This document shows, piece by piece, positions 12,165 through 24,023 of a stretch of 64,000 nt of DNA. Source of the DNA: Lentinus brumalis (Eukaryota > Basidiomycota > Agaricomycetes > Polyporales > Polyporaceae). The notes below the pieces were generated by a model. The model was not told the origin of the DNA. It searched no databases and was given only the letters and a program-made list of their open reading frames with translations. The stretch covers positions 310,001 through 374,000 of the forward strand of contig MARA01000004.1 of the NCBI GenBank assembly GCA_001792895.1, read 5' to 3'. How positions within the stretch are numbered: the stretch's first letter is position 1; every line of letters begins with the position of its first letter. The translations under genes and the position numbers were made by a program.

Positions 12165-15100
12165 ATGCAACGGAGCTGGCGGCAGGCCTGTTTGAAAGTA
12201 TTCCACCGCCACCAGAAATTACTGGTCCAGCCATGTTGGGTACCGAGTCGAAGGAGGGCATTCTCTGCCTCGGTCGTATGCTTTGCACTACCGAATGGTG
12301 CAGCTAGTCCCAAGGCCATGATTCAGATGGAGGACTACCCGTGTGAGGTCATAAGGTGCGCGAGTACCCTCCGAGTAACTTCCTGCCGTATGCCGACCTG
12401 CCGTCGCAGGAACTTCTCCATCATTGCCCATATTGGTGAGCCGTACAAGCCCCCGACTTTGTCTTCACCTCGCTCAGTCGGGCATATCCAGACCATGGAA
12501 AGTCTACCCTGGCGGACCGGTACGTCATATATACTCGCGAATACGTCTAGGGTCTAGAATGACCCCGTTTTCCAGGCTGCTTGAAGTATGTCGCCAGCTC
12601 GAGATGGGGGGCATGCGTTACTGACAGCGTCGGCAGTTGACCGGCACGATCAACAAGAAGGACAAGGGTGTCAATCAACAGGTATTGGACAAACTGAAGG
12701 TCGAACGTGAGCGCGGCATCACAGGTTAGTCGATTGACCCGCTATTCGACTCAGTTAGCTAAATCGCACGCGAAGTGAAGGCCCAAACCGCGAGGTAGGT
12801 CCTGCAAGATACTTGTCATATCGAGTCCTCACATTTCACAAGCATGTTCCACGAGAAAGACGGCACGGGTTATCTCTTGAACTTGATTGACACTCCGGTG
12901 CGTGCGAGTATGAGTCAACTGTGCTATACATGTTGACGTTTGAGTAATAGGGTCACGTCGACTTCTCGTGGGAGGTCGCCAGGTCTCTTGCAGCATGCCA
13001 AGGAGCGTTGCTGCTCGTAGATGCTTCACAAGGCGTTCAAGCGCAGTCCATCTCCGTCTTCCACGTCGCGAGGGAGAAGGGGATCACTATAATCCCTGTG
13101 CTCAACAAGGTGCGATATGTCGCCTCGCACGTATTAGTCGGCGACTTATCCAAAGCCAGATTGATCTTCCCGCTGCTCAACCTGAAATTGTAGCACAGCA
13201 GATACAATCTACTTTTGGCATAGATCCCGCGGATATCATACAAATATCTGCGAAGACCGGCAAAGGGGTGGAGAAGGTACTGCAGGCGATAGTGGACCGG
13301 ATTCCTCCGCCCGTCGGAGACCCGTCCGCTCCCCTGAAAGCGTTCTTGTTTGATTCTTCGTGAGTGTCCCGAGTGTGTGTGTCGTGTACATGGCCCTGAT
13401 GCATGTGTGCAGGTACGACCGTTATCGCGGTGTCATCTCCTTGATGAACATCCGGGAGGGCGTTCTCCGCAAAGGTAGACGATTCTAGTACGTCAAGGGA
13501 ATTTGTCCACTCATAGGTTTATCAGGGGACAAGATAGCCTCATGTTATACTCGGAAGAAGTACGAAGTGACAGACTTGGGTATCATGTATCCCGAGGAAG
13601 TCTCGACCGACTGCCTACGCCCCGGACAAGTTGGCTTCGTTGCTTGCAGCATGAAAGAGTCTGCCGAAGGTTGGTCCATTGATCTCTGCCTCCATCAACG
13701 CTACTCATGTTCGCTTATGTTTTAGCTCATATCGGTGACACATTCTATCGTGTCGGCCATCCTGTGGAGCCAATGCCGGGATTCAAACCAGCAAGAGCTA
13801 TGGTCCGTGCCCCTGTCTCAAGCGCATGCATATCAACCGCTGACGTCCATCCATTCGTCAAGGTTTACGCAGGTATATATCCGGTAGATAACAACGACTT
13901 CTTGAAGCTTGAAGAGTCTATTCGAAGGGTGAGTTCGCGGAGTGCCTCTCAGCTTGCGTGACTCATCTTGACCCGGGCGTGTGTAGCTGAGTCTCACAGA
14001 CCGCAGCGTCGAGGTCACTCGCGAGACTTCATCGGCGTTAGGGCAAGGGTGCAGGCTTGGGTTCTTGGGTACTCTTCACATGGACGTCTTCCGGCAGCGT
14101 CTGGAAGATGAGTACGACGCTAACGTCATCATCACCGCACCGACGGTGCCGTATCAGGGTATGTGTATCGTCCCCTGAGTCGCGCGTACAATACTCCTGC
14201 TGAACTTGTGCCACTTGGTTGCCCGGCGACTCCGTGCTCGGACAGTCCTTCACAGGGACGGAAGCACAAAGCTCGTGAGCAATCCGACCGACTTCCCAGA
14301 ACCCTCCGAGTTTGCGAGCGGCGGCCGCGTCAAAGCGGTCCTGGAGCCGATTGTCAAGGCTTCGATCATCGTCCCGGAAAGTAGGTTTCTGTAACCCCAT
14401 TTGAACGCCCTCTCTTCATGACTGACCGATCTTTCCATCCTCGTGCATTTCTCACACCACTTCGCTGTTGCGCTTCCGCTTCCTGCGCTCGCGTTCTGAG
14501 CAGAGTACTTCAGTGCCATGATGGACCTCTGTTTCGAGCACCGTGGGACGAACCTCGACTGGCACTCTATGGACGCTCCGGGCGGCGCGAGCGGCGATGG
14601 GGACTTGGCTTCGAGCCGGGTCCTCATGACCGTGACCCTGCCCCTGGCTGAGATCGTGACGAGCTTCTTCGACAAGCTCAAGAGCCGCAGCTCGGGCTTC
14701 GCCAGCTTCGAGTCCGTGCTTTCCGTTTCTATTTACGCTTTCTCAGGGCATGACATACTGACCCGGCTTCTTTTCTTCTGTCTCTCCCATCCTCGCCCTC
14801 GTGTCGGTCGGTGTGGTCTGGACCCGCAGCTACGAGGATGCGGGGTACGAGAAGAGCGATCTGCGCAAGGTGCGTTCTGGTCTTTAGATTTGGGTTTTGG
14901 CTGCGCGTGGCGTTTGCGTTGGTCCTCCCAAATGATCCCATTGGCTGACGGTGACAATGCGTTCGGTGCGCCGTGCACGTTGCAGATGACGTTCCTGCTC
15001 AACCAGCGGCCGGTCGACGCCCTCGCGCTCATCGTGCACGCCAACAACGTGACCGAGACCGGCCGGTACTGGGTCGAGAAGCTCTGTACGTAATGCAACA

Positions 15101-15497
15101 ATCCTACGCAACGGGCTGCCACGGAAACACTCACACTCCCATCGCCTGTTTTCCTCATTTGCAGTCAAGATCATTCCCCGCCAGCTCTTTGAGGTCCCCA
15201 TCCAGGCCGCTGTCGGCAACACGATCATTGCGCGTCGCACCCTTTCGGCCCTGCGCGCGGACGTGACAGCCGGGCTCTATGGAGGTGCGTGCGGCTTCCC
15301 TCCCGTCCAGCTCCTCGGCCATGGACGTGTGCGTGGATGATATGGATGTGCTGAGCCGTTGGCAACGGGTAACAGGGCACTACGAGCGCAAGCTCAAGCA
15401 TCTCCAGAACCAAAAGGAGTCGAAGCGCAAGATGAAGCGCGTCGGGCGCATCGACCTTCCCCAAGAGGCGTTCTTCGATCTGCTCAGCTCCAAGTAG
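12165..15497 (+). CDS. GUF1: Mitochondrial translation GTPase GUF1 (EF4/LepA family)
   Basis: I can trace 20 phase-consistent exons totalling 674 codons: 12165-12355, 12410-12435, 12492-12519, 12576-12585, 12637-12724, 12776-12794, 12843-12897, 12951-13109, 13160-13359, 13413-13474, 13526-13669, 13726-13802, 13863-13928, 13987-14158, 14246-14380, 14504-14711, 14830-14869, 14986-15085, 15165-15284 and 15376-15497. The start gives a basic, acid-poor leader ([16 protein letters not shown]) suited to mitochondrial import. GTPase motifs are [13 protein letters not shown] (G1), RGIT (G2), DTPGHVDF (G3), NKIDLP (G4) and SAKTGKGVE (G5). LepA-specific parts follow: [52 protein letters not shown] and the basic end [20 protein letters not shown]1 helps mitochondrial ribosomes under stress (family knowledge). 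Exon 4 is only 10 nt. Confidence 0.96.
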
Positions 15498-17240
15498 CGA
15501 GGCATCGGCATCCGGCCACTCGTGTGCCGCTGTCCGGCCCTGCGCATCGTCGTCCGCGGCTCGGGCTTCCAGGAGGATACCGTCGGTGCCGACCACTGGG
15601 CTCGGCCCCACAACGCCGCCGCCGCCGCACGTCGTCGTACCCGCGATTCTATGGCGCGATGCAGTCTGCGAAGCCGTTCTACGGCAGCGAGTTGACGATA
15701 CGTATTCAGCGGCTCGAGCGGTTCGCGGAGCAGACCGCAACAGCCGGTTTCCCGATAGCTTGCAATGTCAGTACTTAATCGCAGTTGCTGCACAGCTGCT
15801 TCCCGTTGGCTGCCATGGAGGCAAGAAGCCCGACGTCAGTGCCAGCAGCCCAATCGTCGCGGCGCGCGCTGCTGCTGCGGCCAATTTCCAGAGATCAATA
15901 TGAGGCCCGCGCTCTCACGTAGCGTTGTTGGTGCCGGAAATAGCTTGCCAGAGGTGAGTACATAATTATAGCTCCGTGTTCTGAGGCTGGTTTCGTCCAT
16001 GGCTGGTTGTGTTGCTGCTGGTCCATGCAAAGGCATAAACGCGGGCCATGGACGGTTCCCACCTCGTGTCCGACTTCTTTTCCGTCTGAGTGCATACGCG
16101 AGGCCGGCGAATGCCCCCGCTGCTCCAGCGCAGAAGGACGCAATGCCGCGTGCTGTCTGTCAAGCGGAGCGACTTCCCCGAGCTCCATGCTACAGGTATT
16201 CTTCGACCATGTGGGTTCACGCGATGTCGGCTGATGTGCCGTGAGTGCTTGGCCGTATGTACTTCAAGCTTCAAGCCTTGCACGGTTCAAGCTTGGCGGG
16301 TCAGAGCGAGCTCATGTCTGCAGCGTCTATCCTCCGCACGTTCGCGGCGAAGAGGCCGGGATACTCGGTCGCTTAGGCAGCATGCGGCACCTAAGAGCTA
16401 CCTGTTCGTGCCACACGATGAACATTGTCAAAGTCTCAACGGAAACGGACAGCGTGAACAGGTGCCAGCCTGTGGTAACTTCAAATGTGACTGCACGTAC
16501 TTCAGCTCGTGCGGGCGGCGGGCGCGGATACAGTTGCAAGTGGACAGGCGGCGCTGACATTATGTAGTTGACTTGTATCGAGTCGTTCCGTGACGAGAAC
16601 CGCCCTACGGGCTCCAGGGAGAATGGCGCGAAACTGCACCCCGAAAGCATCATCAGGCCGAACTTGAGGCCGTTCGCGAACACCATACGTAAGCTAGTAG
16701 CTTGCCCATTACTTATCATCCCTGTGCTGATGCCAATGTTGCACACAGGCCCGAGAGTGCTGTGTCTCTTCGACTTTCCGGAGCCGTTTCAGTGAGGCGT
16801 GGCTATTCGTACCGGACACTTGGGATCCGGATGCATCATGCTCTCGACTCGGTGCGCGGGAGGAGTCGAGATTGGCCAAAGGCTGCTTGAAGATTGAGCC
16901 GCACGCGTGACCCGTTGGCTTGGTAAAGACAAGAGACTGGGACGATCGGCTGGTCTTCGCGAGGCATTTCTGCCGATAGGCTGGTCTCTGGATGGGTTCC
17001 AGACTGAATGTCTCGCGATTGTCGTCGCGCGCCGCTCCCGGGGAGGACGCGGTACTTACAGTGTTTGACGGGGATATTGTGCTGTGAGAACAGCCCAGGA
17101 GAGAGCATCACTGGATCAGAGATGGATGGTGGAATGGGGAGCAGCCCGAGAGACGCACACGGTCGTGATTCGTCGGTGCCTGCTGGGCGCCTGGCGGTAT
17201 CCGATAGTGGTTGCTGTGTTTCCACGACGACGCGGGGCAA
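15498..17240. other. 1.7 kb without a recognisable gene
   Basis: This lies downstream of GUF1 and upstream of the cupredoxin promoter. The longest open frame is on the minus strand (16327-16746) and matches nothing I recognise. No repeat or transposon signature was seen. Confidence 0.4.
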
Positions 17241-17387
17241 TATAAGGCGGGCAGAGGACGCATCAAGCCCTCATCCCCCTTCCTCCTTGTCGAGCTAGTC
17301 CTCTTTGCTTCCAGCACACCACGAGCAGGGTACGTCTCCCGCTGCCTTTCTTCGTTCGCGCACAATCGCTGACAATGTCGCAAACAG
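17241..17387 (+). promoter_or_regulatory. TATA box and 5' leader intron of the cupredoxin gene
   Basis: TATAAGG lies at 17241-17247, about 230 bases before the start codon. A likely leader intron runs from a GTACGT donor at 17330 to an acceptor ending at 17387, so the mature leader should be short. Confidence 0.5.
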
Positions 17388-17471
17388 TCTCGAGTCGGTT
17401 ACTTCGTCCTTCGCTAACACTTCCTGAACTTCTGTCCACTCGTTGTCCCTTCAAACCCCCTCAAGTTCAAG

Positions 17472-18298
17472 ATGCGTTTCTCCGCCGTTGCCGCTGCTCT
17501 CCTGCCCGTTGGTGTCGCGTTCGCCCAGACTACGCACGTCGTCAAGGTCGGCGGGAGTGGTGCCCTGACCTACACCCCCAATCAGTACGTCCTTTCTCCG
17601 TGATACACGGCGTCCGCGATCGCCCGCTGATCACACCGCCAATCTCCCTCTTCAGGCTCACCGGTGTCGCGAACGGTGACGTGGTCCAGTTCCAGTTCTT
17701 GGACAAGAACCACACCGTCACCCAGTCCACCTTCGCCGCGCCCTGCTCCAACATCACCGACGCGACCGGCGCCGTCACCGGTGTCGACTCTGGCTACCAG
17801 TTCGTCGACCCCGCCGCCACCTCCTTCCCCGTCTGGCAGATCACCGTCAACAACGCCTCCGCGCCCCTCTGGTTCTACTGTCGTCAGGCCAAGTACGTCC
17901 TCTCGCGCCTCCCCCCTCCCGATCCGTTTGCTGACCCACCCCTGCGCAACAGGCATTGCCAGGCAGGCATGGTCTTCGCCGTGAACCCCACGGCCGAGAA
18001 GACCTTCGACGCCTTCAAGACCAACGCCGCCGCCTCCACCTCCGTCAACGGATCCCCCGCAGCCGCAGCGGGCGGCGCGCCGGCGTCGTCGGGCACCAGC
18101 AGCTCCGGTGCCCCCGCCGTCTCTGGCTCTGCTGGCTCAGCCCCCGCTGCGTCTGGCGCGTCCGGCGCATCTGGCTCGACCCCCTCGCCCAGCGCGTCGG
18201 GCACGCCCGGTGCGGGCAACGGCGCTGGCTCCCTCCAGATCACCTCTGGGGCCGCGCTCCTCTCGCTCGCGGGTCTCTCCCTCGGGCTCCTGCTCTGA
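17472..18298 (+). CDS. Secreted, GPI-type extracellular serine-rich protein with one cupredoxin domain
   Basis: Exons 17472-17584, 17656-17892 and 17953-18298 give 231 residues. It begins with a signal peptide (RFSAVAAALLPVGVAFAQ), then a cupredoxin domain of about 130 residues. The type-1 copper ligands are visible: the His in FLDKNHTVTQS, and the Cys, His and Met in CRQAKHCQAGM (C-x4-H-x4-M), so copper binding is plausible. A Ser/Ala/Gly-rich stalk of about 85 residues follows, and a hydrophobic C-terminus (LLSLAGLSLGLLL) fits GPI attachment. This architecture is a common fungal cell-wall family of uncertain role; some members are upregulated on wood or during fruiting. Confidence 0.9.
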
Positions 18299-19230
18299 GC
18301 TCCCCGCGTAGCGTAATCGCACCCGCACGGGGGTAGATTGGGCTCGCCGAGACGGCTGTGGTGGTATAGGGCGGACAGAGACATTCTTCACTTGGGTTCA
18401 GGACAGTTCAAGTTCATCACGACGCACACATGTGTTAGCTTCAGCCCCGTGCGACGCGCGGGGTGTGGACACTTTTTTTTCAAGTAACCTACTGTCACGA
18501 TTGTGTCGCTGGTAGTTCATGCAAAACAAGGAACGGGTTCACTCGATGCTGCGGTGTGATACGTGTGAATCAGTGATGTTCGACGTTGTAATTGCGGCTT
18601 GAAGCTTGAGGCGCTGCAAGTGTCGTCGTTTCAGCGATGCATGGGCATCATCCACTACGTCGGCAGTGCTGTCGTGTCAGAACGTCAGGTTTGACCGTAG
18701 CCAGGCGCAGCGCAGTGCCCAAGATGGTATCAGGTGCTGTCAGCCGTTCGGAGGATGTACCATCAGTAATGGTGTCGAATCTGCCCATGGGAGGGATGCC
18801 CCGTCATGACCGACCCCCGGGTATCAAGCGTGCTCAGGCCTCCATCGGGGAGCTCGGACACCGTATACACGAGCCCGAGACGACCACCATTGATGATGGG
18901 GACGGTGGATAGATGTCCAACGAATCGCGATATTCAAAGTGCACGAGTGCACACTCTCACAGGCGCACCTCTTCGGACATGCCACAATGCGAGCGGAAGA
19001 CAACAACTTGTCGCCACATTGGCACCTCGTTCTCACAAGCCAGGCACCATGAGATGGCCGGGGAGACACTTGTTAGTTGTCGAGGCGCGACAGTTGGGTC
19101 CGGGTAGGTGCGTTCTCCTTCTGCTGCCACTTCAGCTAGCTTGCCCTCCACACTTTACACGTTCGGCCTCGTAAACAAAACAACATTCATTGACTCGGAC
19201 AGATGGCACTTGCTGTGACCAATATACGGC
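18299..19230. other. Convergent 3' region between the cupredoxin and SAM37 genes
   Basis: About 930 bases with no supported gene. A T8 run lies near 18473-18480. Short open frames on both strands look non-coding. Confidence 0.45.
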
Positions 19231-20260
19231 CTAGGATGGACGGAGTACAGGGACCAGGCGGAAACCGCTGCGCACTTGACTCTGGACGCGCCGCTCCCAA
19301 GCGACGAGGTTGACGCGACGCGTCACCTCGAAGCGCAGCGTGTGGTCCTTCGAGTGCAGGATGCAGTGGAGGTACGCGAACACGAGCGCGTCGAGCGCGG
19401 TGGGCGACCTGCAATGGGGGCATGAATGAGCAGCGACATCTTGGAGACGCCAAGAGAGACGGATGGGACTCACGATGACCCGAGAAACCACTTGTCCGTG
19501 CCCAGGCGTTCTGAGAGGGACGCGATCGCATCCCGGTACTGCTGCTCGATGGCTTCGACGTCGATGTGCGTGCCGTATGGGGGCAGCAGAGAGCTGATGC
19601 CGAAGAGCGGGGCGGGCGGATGCGGCAGGACGGTCTCCAGCGGACGCGCTTTGTGTTGGTAGGGCGAGATCAAGCTCAGGAAGGACGATGAGGACGGCTG
19701 GCTCAGGACCTGCGATACGCACGCGTCAAGGAACCATCCACGATCCGGGACGCGAGGACGTACCAGAGCAGCATGCACGTTTCCCTCCAACAACGCAACC
19801 CACGCGCGACTCTCGTCCCGTGAAGCTTCATCCACGTACCCTTCCAGCTCGTCCAGAGCACCGACCTGGCCGTCCACCCATTCGGGGATGAGGTGCGCGG
19901 GAGGAGCTCGCCCTCGCCGTCGTCCTGCGCCTTCACTTCCTCGGACGCCGCAGGCAGTGTCTTCAGCGGCACATGCAGGTTCGGAAGCCGCGCATCCAGC
20001 GCACCGTCGACAGCGATGTCCCACCGCACGGCGATGTCAGACAACCCGCGCAGGGCGAGGTACGCTTGCCATTTGAGACACTCGACGTCGCTGCTCAGCA
20101 CATCCGCGTCCGGGCTCCAGGGAACGTGTATCCAGAGGGTTGGCGAGGTGAGGGGGCGCGCCTTGTCTGGCGACTCGATTGCGGGGTGTGTATAGAGCGG
20201 AAAGAGAGAGAAGAAATGGCGGAGAGGGGCGGGGAGCGAGATGCCCAGTGCGCGCGACAT
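19231..20260 (-). CDS. SAM37: SAM37/metaxin-like mitochondrial outer-membrane sorting subunit
   Basis: Start ATG is at 20260-20258. The Tom37-type N-terminal domain reads AIESPDKARPLTSPTLWIHV, ECLKWQAYLALRGL and DARLPNLHVP. Later exons give HLIPEWVDGQVGALDELEGY (exon ending 19764), then 19709-19474 with LGTDKWFLGSS, and 19408-19231 with SPTALDALVFAYLHCIL and FEVTRRVNLVAWERRV. These are metaxin/Sam37 hallmarks, a GST-C-like helical domain. The family assembles beta-barrel proteins in the mitochondrial outer membrane. One problem: between ELLP and AHLIPEWVD (about 19885-19905) the frame changes within a C-rich run and no intron fits; adding one base restores it. This is either an assembly error or a real lesion. 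Confidence 0.85.
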
Positions 20261-20457
20261 GGTCTCCTCGCAGCGCGGAACTGAGCGCGAGAGACTGTGC
20301 AGTGTGTTACGTAAGGATAAGGAGGAGGGAGTTCATTATCGCAACGTGGACCAGAGTCGACGCTCTGTTCACCTCCACTCTCCCGTCTTGTAAACAAAGC
20401 CGACAGGCGCATACATCACAAGTACAAAATACGAACTGGTATCATGTCATGTTCACT

Positions 20458-22269
20458 CTAGTACTTAGCCCGTGGGCCGTGCGTATACATCTCCTTGGAT
20501 GTAATCGTCGCCCACCCATGAGCTTCGAACTCTTCATGGATCCCGACGCCGTCCGAGCTCCCAGGCAGTTGAGCTTCGACAAGCCGCGATATAGTCCAAG
20601 AGCGTAAGGCCGCGCCGTAGACATGCACGCCCACCCACTGCAGTGTCCGCGAGGCATGTGCCATAACCCCGGCCCATTTGTCGGTGTGATAGAGCATGCT
20701 CTCTGCTTCATCTTCCGGATAGGGCCTCGCAGGCATCAATTTGCGTTGAGTTGCTGGCCCCACCGTGAACCTCAGCAGGAGGTGAGTCAGGGGAAGCTCC
20801 GGCAATGCGGAGGCAAGAAGGTTCTGCTCCATATGTCAAATTTATGGCAACATACAGCATGAGCGAGGTGCTCACCACCGCTTCATCGGTCGCACCGCCG
20901 GGATATATAACACTATCGAAGTCTTGGAAGTTCGCGATCAGGTTGCGGAGACAGGGTATGGAACCACGGGAGTCGCTCGTACACGAGAGGCTGTCGGAGG
21001 AAGGATCACTGAGGTTGAGGGATAGCAACGCGTCGTAGTGCCCGTAGTTCTGCTGAGTGAGGCACAACTCAAAAGTATCAGGCCGCATGTCTGCGACGAT
21101 GGTGGGGAATATGTAGGAGGGCGTTTGTGTTGCCCACCAGGCGGAGACATGGCGGATATAACGGGGGAACGCAAGTATGTAGATTAAGACGGGGTCCTCA
21201 GCCTGGACGTACATGAGCGATGGCCACAGGGACCGATTTTCCTGCCATTGCCGTCTGTGTTCCACACGGGCTTGGTCGAAGATCCCGATCTCCCTTATAT
21301 CTCCGCGCGCATTGGACCAGCGCGAACGCAATACGAGATGAGTGAGGTTGGGAAATGAGCGCGCAAGGCTAGAGGCGTACGGAGAGGACACCCAGACGTA
21401 AATCCCCAGTTTCCGTACACCAGGGAATACCACACGGGCAGCTGCGCACCTGTGGGCATAGTCGGGAAGCTCGAGCTCGGCGAGGATGGGTGCAAGCTGT
21501 CCCAAGCTGCTCACCAGAGTCATCGAGCTCCTGACAGTATTGGAGATGCCAGTGATTGTGAGCTTGCGGAGATGAAGTTGCGCGATGGTTCGCAGGAGCT
21601 CCCCGTAGCCGTACTTGACCTTCCCAAAATCTATCATGAGCTCTTCCAAGGAGTGTAGGGTCGAAATGGCATCCAATACTAGCTGGAAAGATAGCTGGGG
21701 AGATAGCTGGGGAGATAGCTGGAGGTAGTATTCGAGGACCGAGAGGCGCTTTAGTCTCGGGCAGCTGCGCAAGATAGCCGGGAGTACCTCGACTGCTCGA
21801 GTCTCCGCAATTCTATCCAGATTGGCATGTGTCAGCGCATTGGAAGAGACATCGATATGCAGCTCTCTGACCAGGGAGGTTCGAGGGATAGCGGGTGAGA
21901 GCAGATGGGGGACGCGAATGAAGTCGTGGAAGGACGCGATATGCGAAGGTTTGCTCAGGGTGACGTCTCTGGTTCGCGCACACAAGGTCGGCAGGGCGAG
22001 TTCATGGAATTGGCGGCAAGTCCTCATCAGCGCGGAAAGGCCGTTTGTACGAAGGAAAGACCAGATGTGCAGCTGCACGTCATAGGTGAGGGTCAAGAGA
22101 TGAAGTGCGACTGCCGAGGCCGAGACGTTGGCCAGATCATTGTCCTATGCGCCATCAGGGTATTGTCGCTACAAGGACAGCGACAGTGGCTTACATTCAT
22201 TTGAGTCCAGACCACCGGTTCCTCGGATGATACCAAGCAGTCGCTGGAACTGAGGTGCTGGCCCGCCAT
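20458..22269 (-). CDS. F-box protein of a basidiomycete-expanded family
   Basis: The proposed model has a short first exon (22269-22195, start MAGQHLSSSDCLV), a main exon from about 22072 to 20876 and a last exon 20823-20458, about 545 residues. The main exon opens with an F-box-like segment (LHIWSFLRTNGLSALMRTCR), then scattered leucine-rich segments such as PAILRSCPRLKRLSVLEYYL and ARSFPNLTHLVLRSRW. The last intron is well supported (GTGAGC donor, joins DEAV to NLLASALPELPLTHLLLRF). F-box proteins usually recruit substrates to SCF ubiquitin ligases. Large, variable families with this layout are typical of wood-decay basidiomycetes. The first exon is the least certain part, as the acceptor could lie at 22103. 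Confidence 0.75.
21690..21725. repeat. 12-bp in-frame tandem repeat inside the F-box gene
   Basis: Three units of a 12-base sequence (GATAGCTGGGGA on the + strand, last one diverged) encode repeated LSPQ on the minus strand. Confidence 0.8.
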
Positions 22270-22482
22270 GGTGTAGTTCAAGATGAATGATGGGGGAGAC
22301 TCGGAAACCAGGGTTCGATGTCCGAGCGTCTGACTCTTCCTCATTTAAGCAATACACTCTGCTTGGTGATGGTCATCAGGACTGGCACACTGCGCGAAGA
22401 GTCCCAGCGGAGGCAGAACTGTAACATTCGCAAGAATCTGATAATCGTCTCATCAAAGGTCGTGGCCCCGCACATGCCCACC

Positions 22483-23889
22483 CTACAAGTTCTTGATCTG
22501 CACGGAATTCACATGCGCCAGCAGCTTGTCCTCCCATCCCTTACTCACACCAATCTTCTCATATGTCGGCTGGCCATACCGATCCCGCCCGTTCGCGATA
22601 TACCGCACCTGCACCTCGAGGACCAACTCCTTCAACCTGCCGCCCGAGCTGGCACAGTTCTTCACCGCCTTCAGCACCGCCTCCAGTATGTCCTCCAGTA
22701 CGGCCTCCAGTATGTCCTCCAGTACGGCCTCCAGTATGTCCTCCAGTACGGCATCTTGATTCGGAACCGGCGTCAGTCGCAGCACGACATGAAGTTTCTT
22801 CAAGTACAGACAGAGCGCGCGAGGGGCCCGTAGCACCTCCTGATCGCTCCTCGGCGGGGATGCGATGACCTCGAGCAGCCCGCGCGTGATGTGACCATGG
22901 CCCTCGTCGACGATCGTGAGGTTTTGCAGGCCCTTGGCCCCGTTGAAGACGTATTCCCAGGCGCGATGATGAACCCTGATGGAGGTGCTCGTGCACTTGA
23001 GGGTGACCAGGGCGGGCACGAGCCCGAGTATGCCCCCGGCGGCTGCGACAACAGCGCTGTACGAGGCCTCGTACACTGCAGGATCAGTCTTCGGGTGCTG
23101 GCGGAGTGTAGAGTTCACCTCGAGTGTAAGTTGAACCTTCGGTTCGTGGCAGTCGAGCCGGACGGTGTCCTCCGATAGCTCGAGATTCGCCTCCATTCCC
23201 TTGGTGAACATGGAGAAGTAGAGGTCGGGCCGTCTGTTGCTAGAGGGAAGCATGTCGAGGAAGACGTTTCTGGTCCACCCGATGACAGCGTTGCCGTACA
23301 GTCCACAGATCGTGGTCTTCGTAGGGAGTGGACGCAGCTCTTGGAGCAGGCGAGAAGTCTGCTTCGGCGTGTCTCGTACGTATAGCTCCTGTAGTTTGCT
23401 CATTGTGGTGGGTTTGCGCGTGGGCTGGTCGCTGAAAGCCACAGAGAGGTAGTTGTCGAGCGTAAGCTTGGTCAACTGGCTGCCACCGAGCAGATCCAAT
23501 AAACTGTTGAAGGTCATTGTAGCGGACTGTTCGGGGAAGTTCCGCAACTCGAGTGTGTGAAGGCGGCCGAGCGAAGTGCACTTCAGGCCGATGCCGTCGA
23601 GCGAGAGCTCTCTAAGAGCGGGGAAACGTTCGGGCAAAAACTCGAAGATAAGGTTCGGATGCGGAAGACCTCCGCTCAGGATGGCGAAGGCGACCGAGCG
23701 CAGATTTGGCATGCCCATGATTGCCTTGAGGGAATCCTGAAAGTACTGATGGGTGAATTGGAAGCCATTGATCTCGACCTGAAGCTCGGTTATTTGCGCG
23801 GCGTGCGGCAACACTTCCAGCACCGTGTTGAAGATCAACGGGTCCTTTGCGGGGTTCAGAAAGGCGGTTACTTTGGTTGTAGGAATCAT
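22483..23889 (-). CDS. F-box/LRR-like protein without a visible F-box
   Basis: A single 468-residue coding exon. A TATA-type element at 24024-24030 and a 64-nt leader intron (23966-23903, GTAGGT donor, acceptor TTTGCAG) place the start MIPTTKVTAFLNP just after the splice. The protein is a loose leucine-rich solenoid (for example RFPALRELSLDGIGLKCTSL, GRLHTLELRNF, QLTKLTLDNYLSVAF, GLQNLTIVDEG). It resembles the two + strand genes at 39.6-42.9 kb in length, the LDNY motif and a leader-type intron. A 24-bp repeat adds three VLEDILEA-type octads near the C-terminus. Role is unknown; substrate recognition is a family-based guess. Confidence 0.75.
   Translation of the reverse strand: MIPTTKVTAFLNPAKDPLIFNTVLEVLPHAAQITELQVEINGFQFTHQYFQDSLKAIMGMPNLRSVAFAILSGGLPHPNLIFEFLPERFPALRELSLDGIGLKCTSLGRLHTLELRNFPEQSATMTFNSLLDLLGGSQLTKLTLDNYLSVAFSDQPTRKPTTMSKLQELYVRDTPKQTSRLLQELRPLPTKTTICGLYGNAVIGWTRNVFLDMLPSSNRRPDLYFSMFTKGMEANLELSEDTVRLDCHEPKVQLTLEVNSTLRQHPKTDPAVYEASYSAVVAAAGGILGLVPALVTLKCTSTSIRVHHRAWEYVFNGAKGLQNLTIVDEGHGHITRGLLEVIASPPRSDQEVLRAPRALCLYLKKLHVVLRLTPVPNQDAVLEDILEAVLEDILEAVLEDILEAVLKAVKNCASSGGRLKELVLEVQVRYIANGRDRYGQPTYEKIGVSKGWEDKLLAHVNSVQIKNL
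22681..22752. repeat. 24-bp in-frame minisatellite (three units)
   Basis: Three identical 24-base units lie head to tail, each made of two related 12-base halves. On the minus strand they encode a repeated acidic/aliphatic octad (AVLEDILE). Frame is preserved, so copy number can change without a frameshift. Confidence 0.9.
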
Positions 23890-24023
23890 ATCGTATCTGG
23901 AACTGCAAAGAAAGCGACACAGTGTTTCAGTAGTCTGACATGAAACCGGTTAGCCCGAGTACCTACCTGTGCTGTGATGTGCTTGGGGGAAGTCGATGGC
24001 GGAGGACGTCGAGGAGGGCCCAC

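Noticed and set aside
16327..16746. Minus-strand 139-residue frame
   Set aside because: No domain, no splice support and no sensible promoter; composition is not distinguishable from chance.
22483..22996. Plus- and antisense-frame open reading frames rich in PPVCPPVRP over the minisatellite
   Set aside because: They are other-frame readings of the 24-bp repeat inside the minus-strand LRR-like gene, with no independent support.
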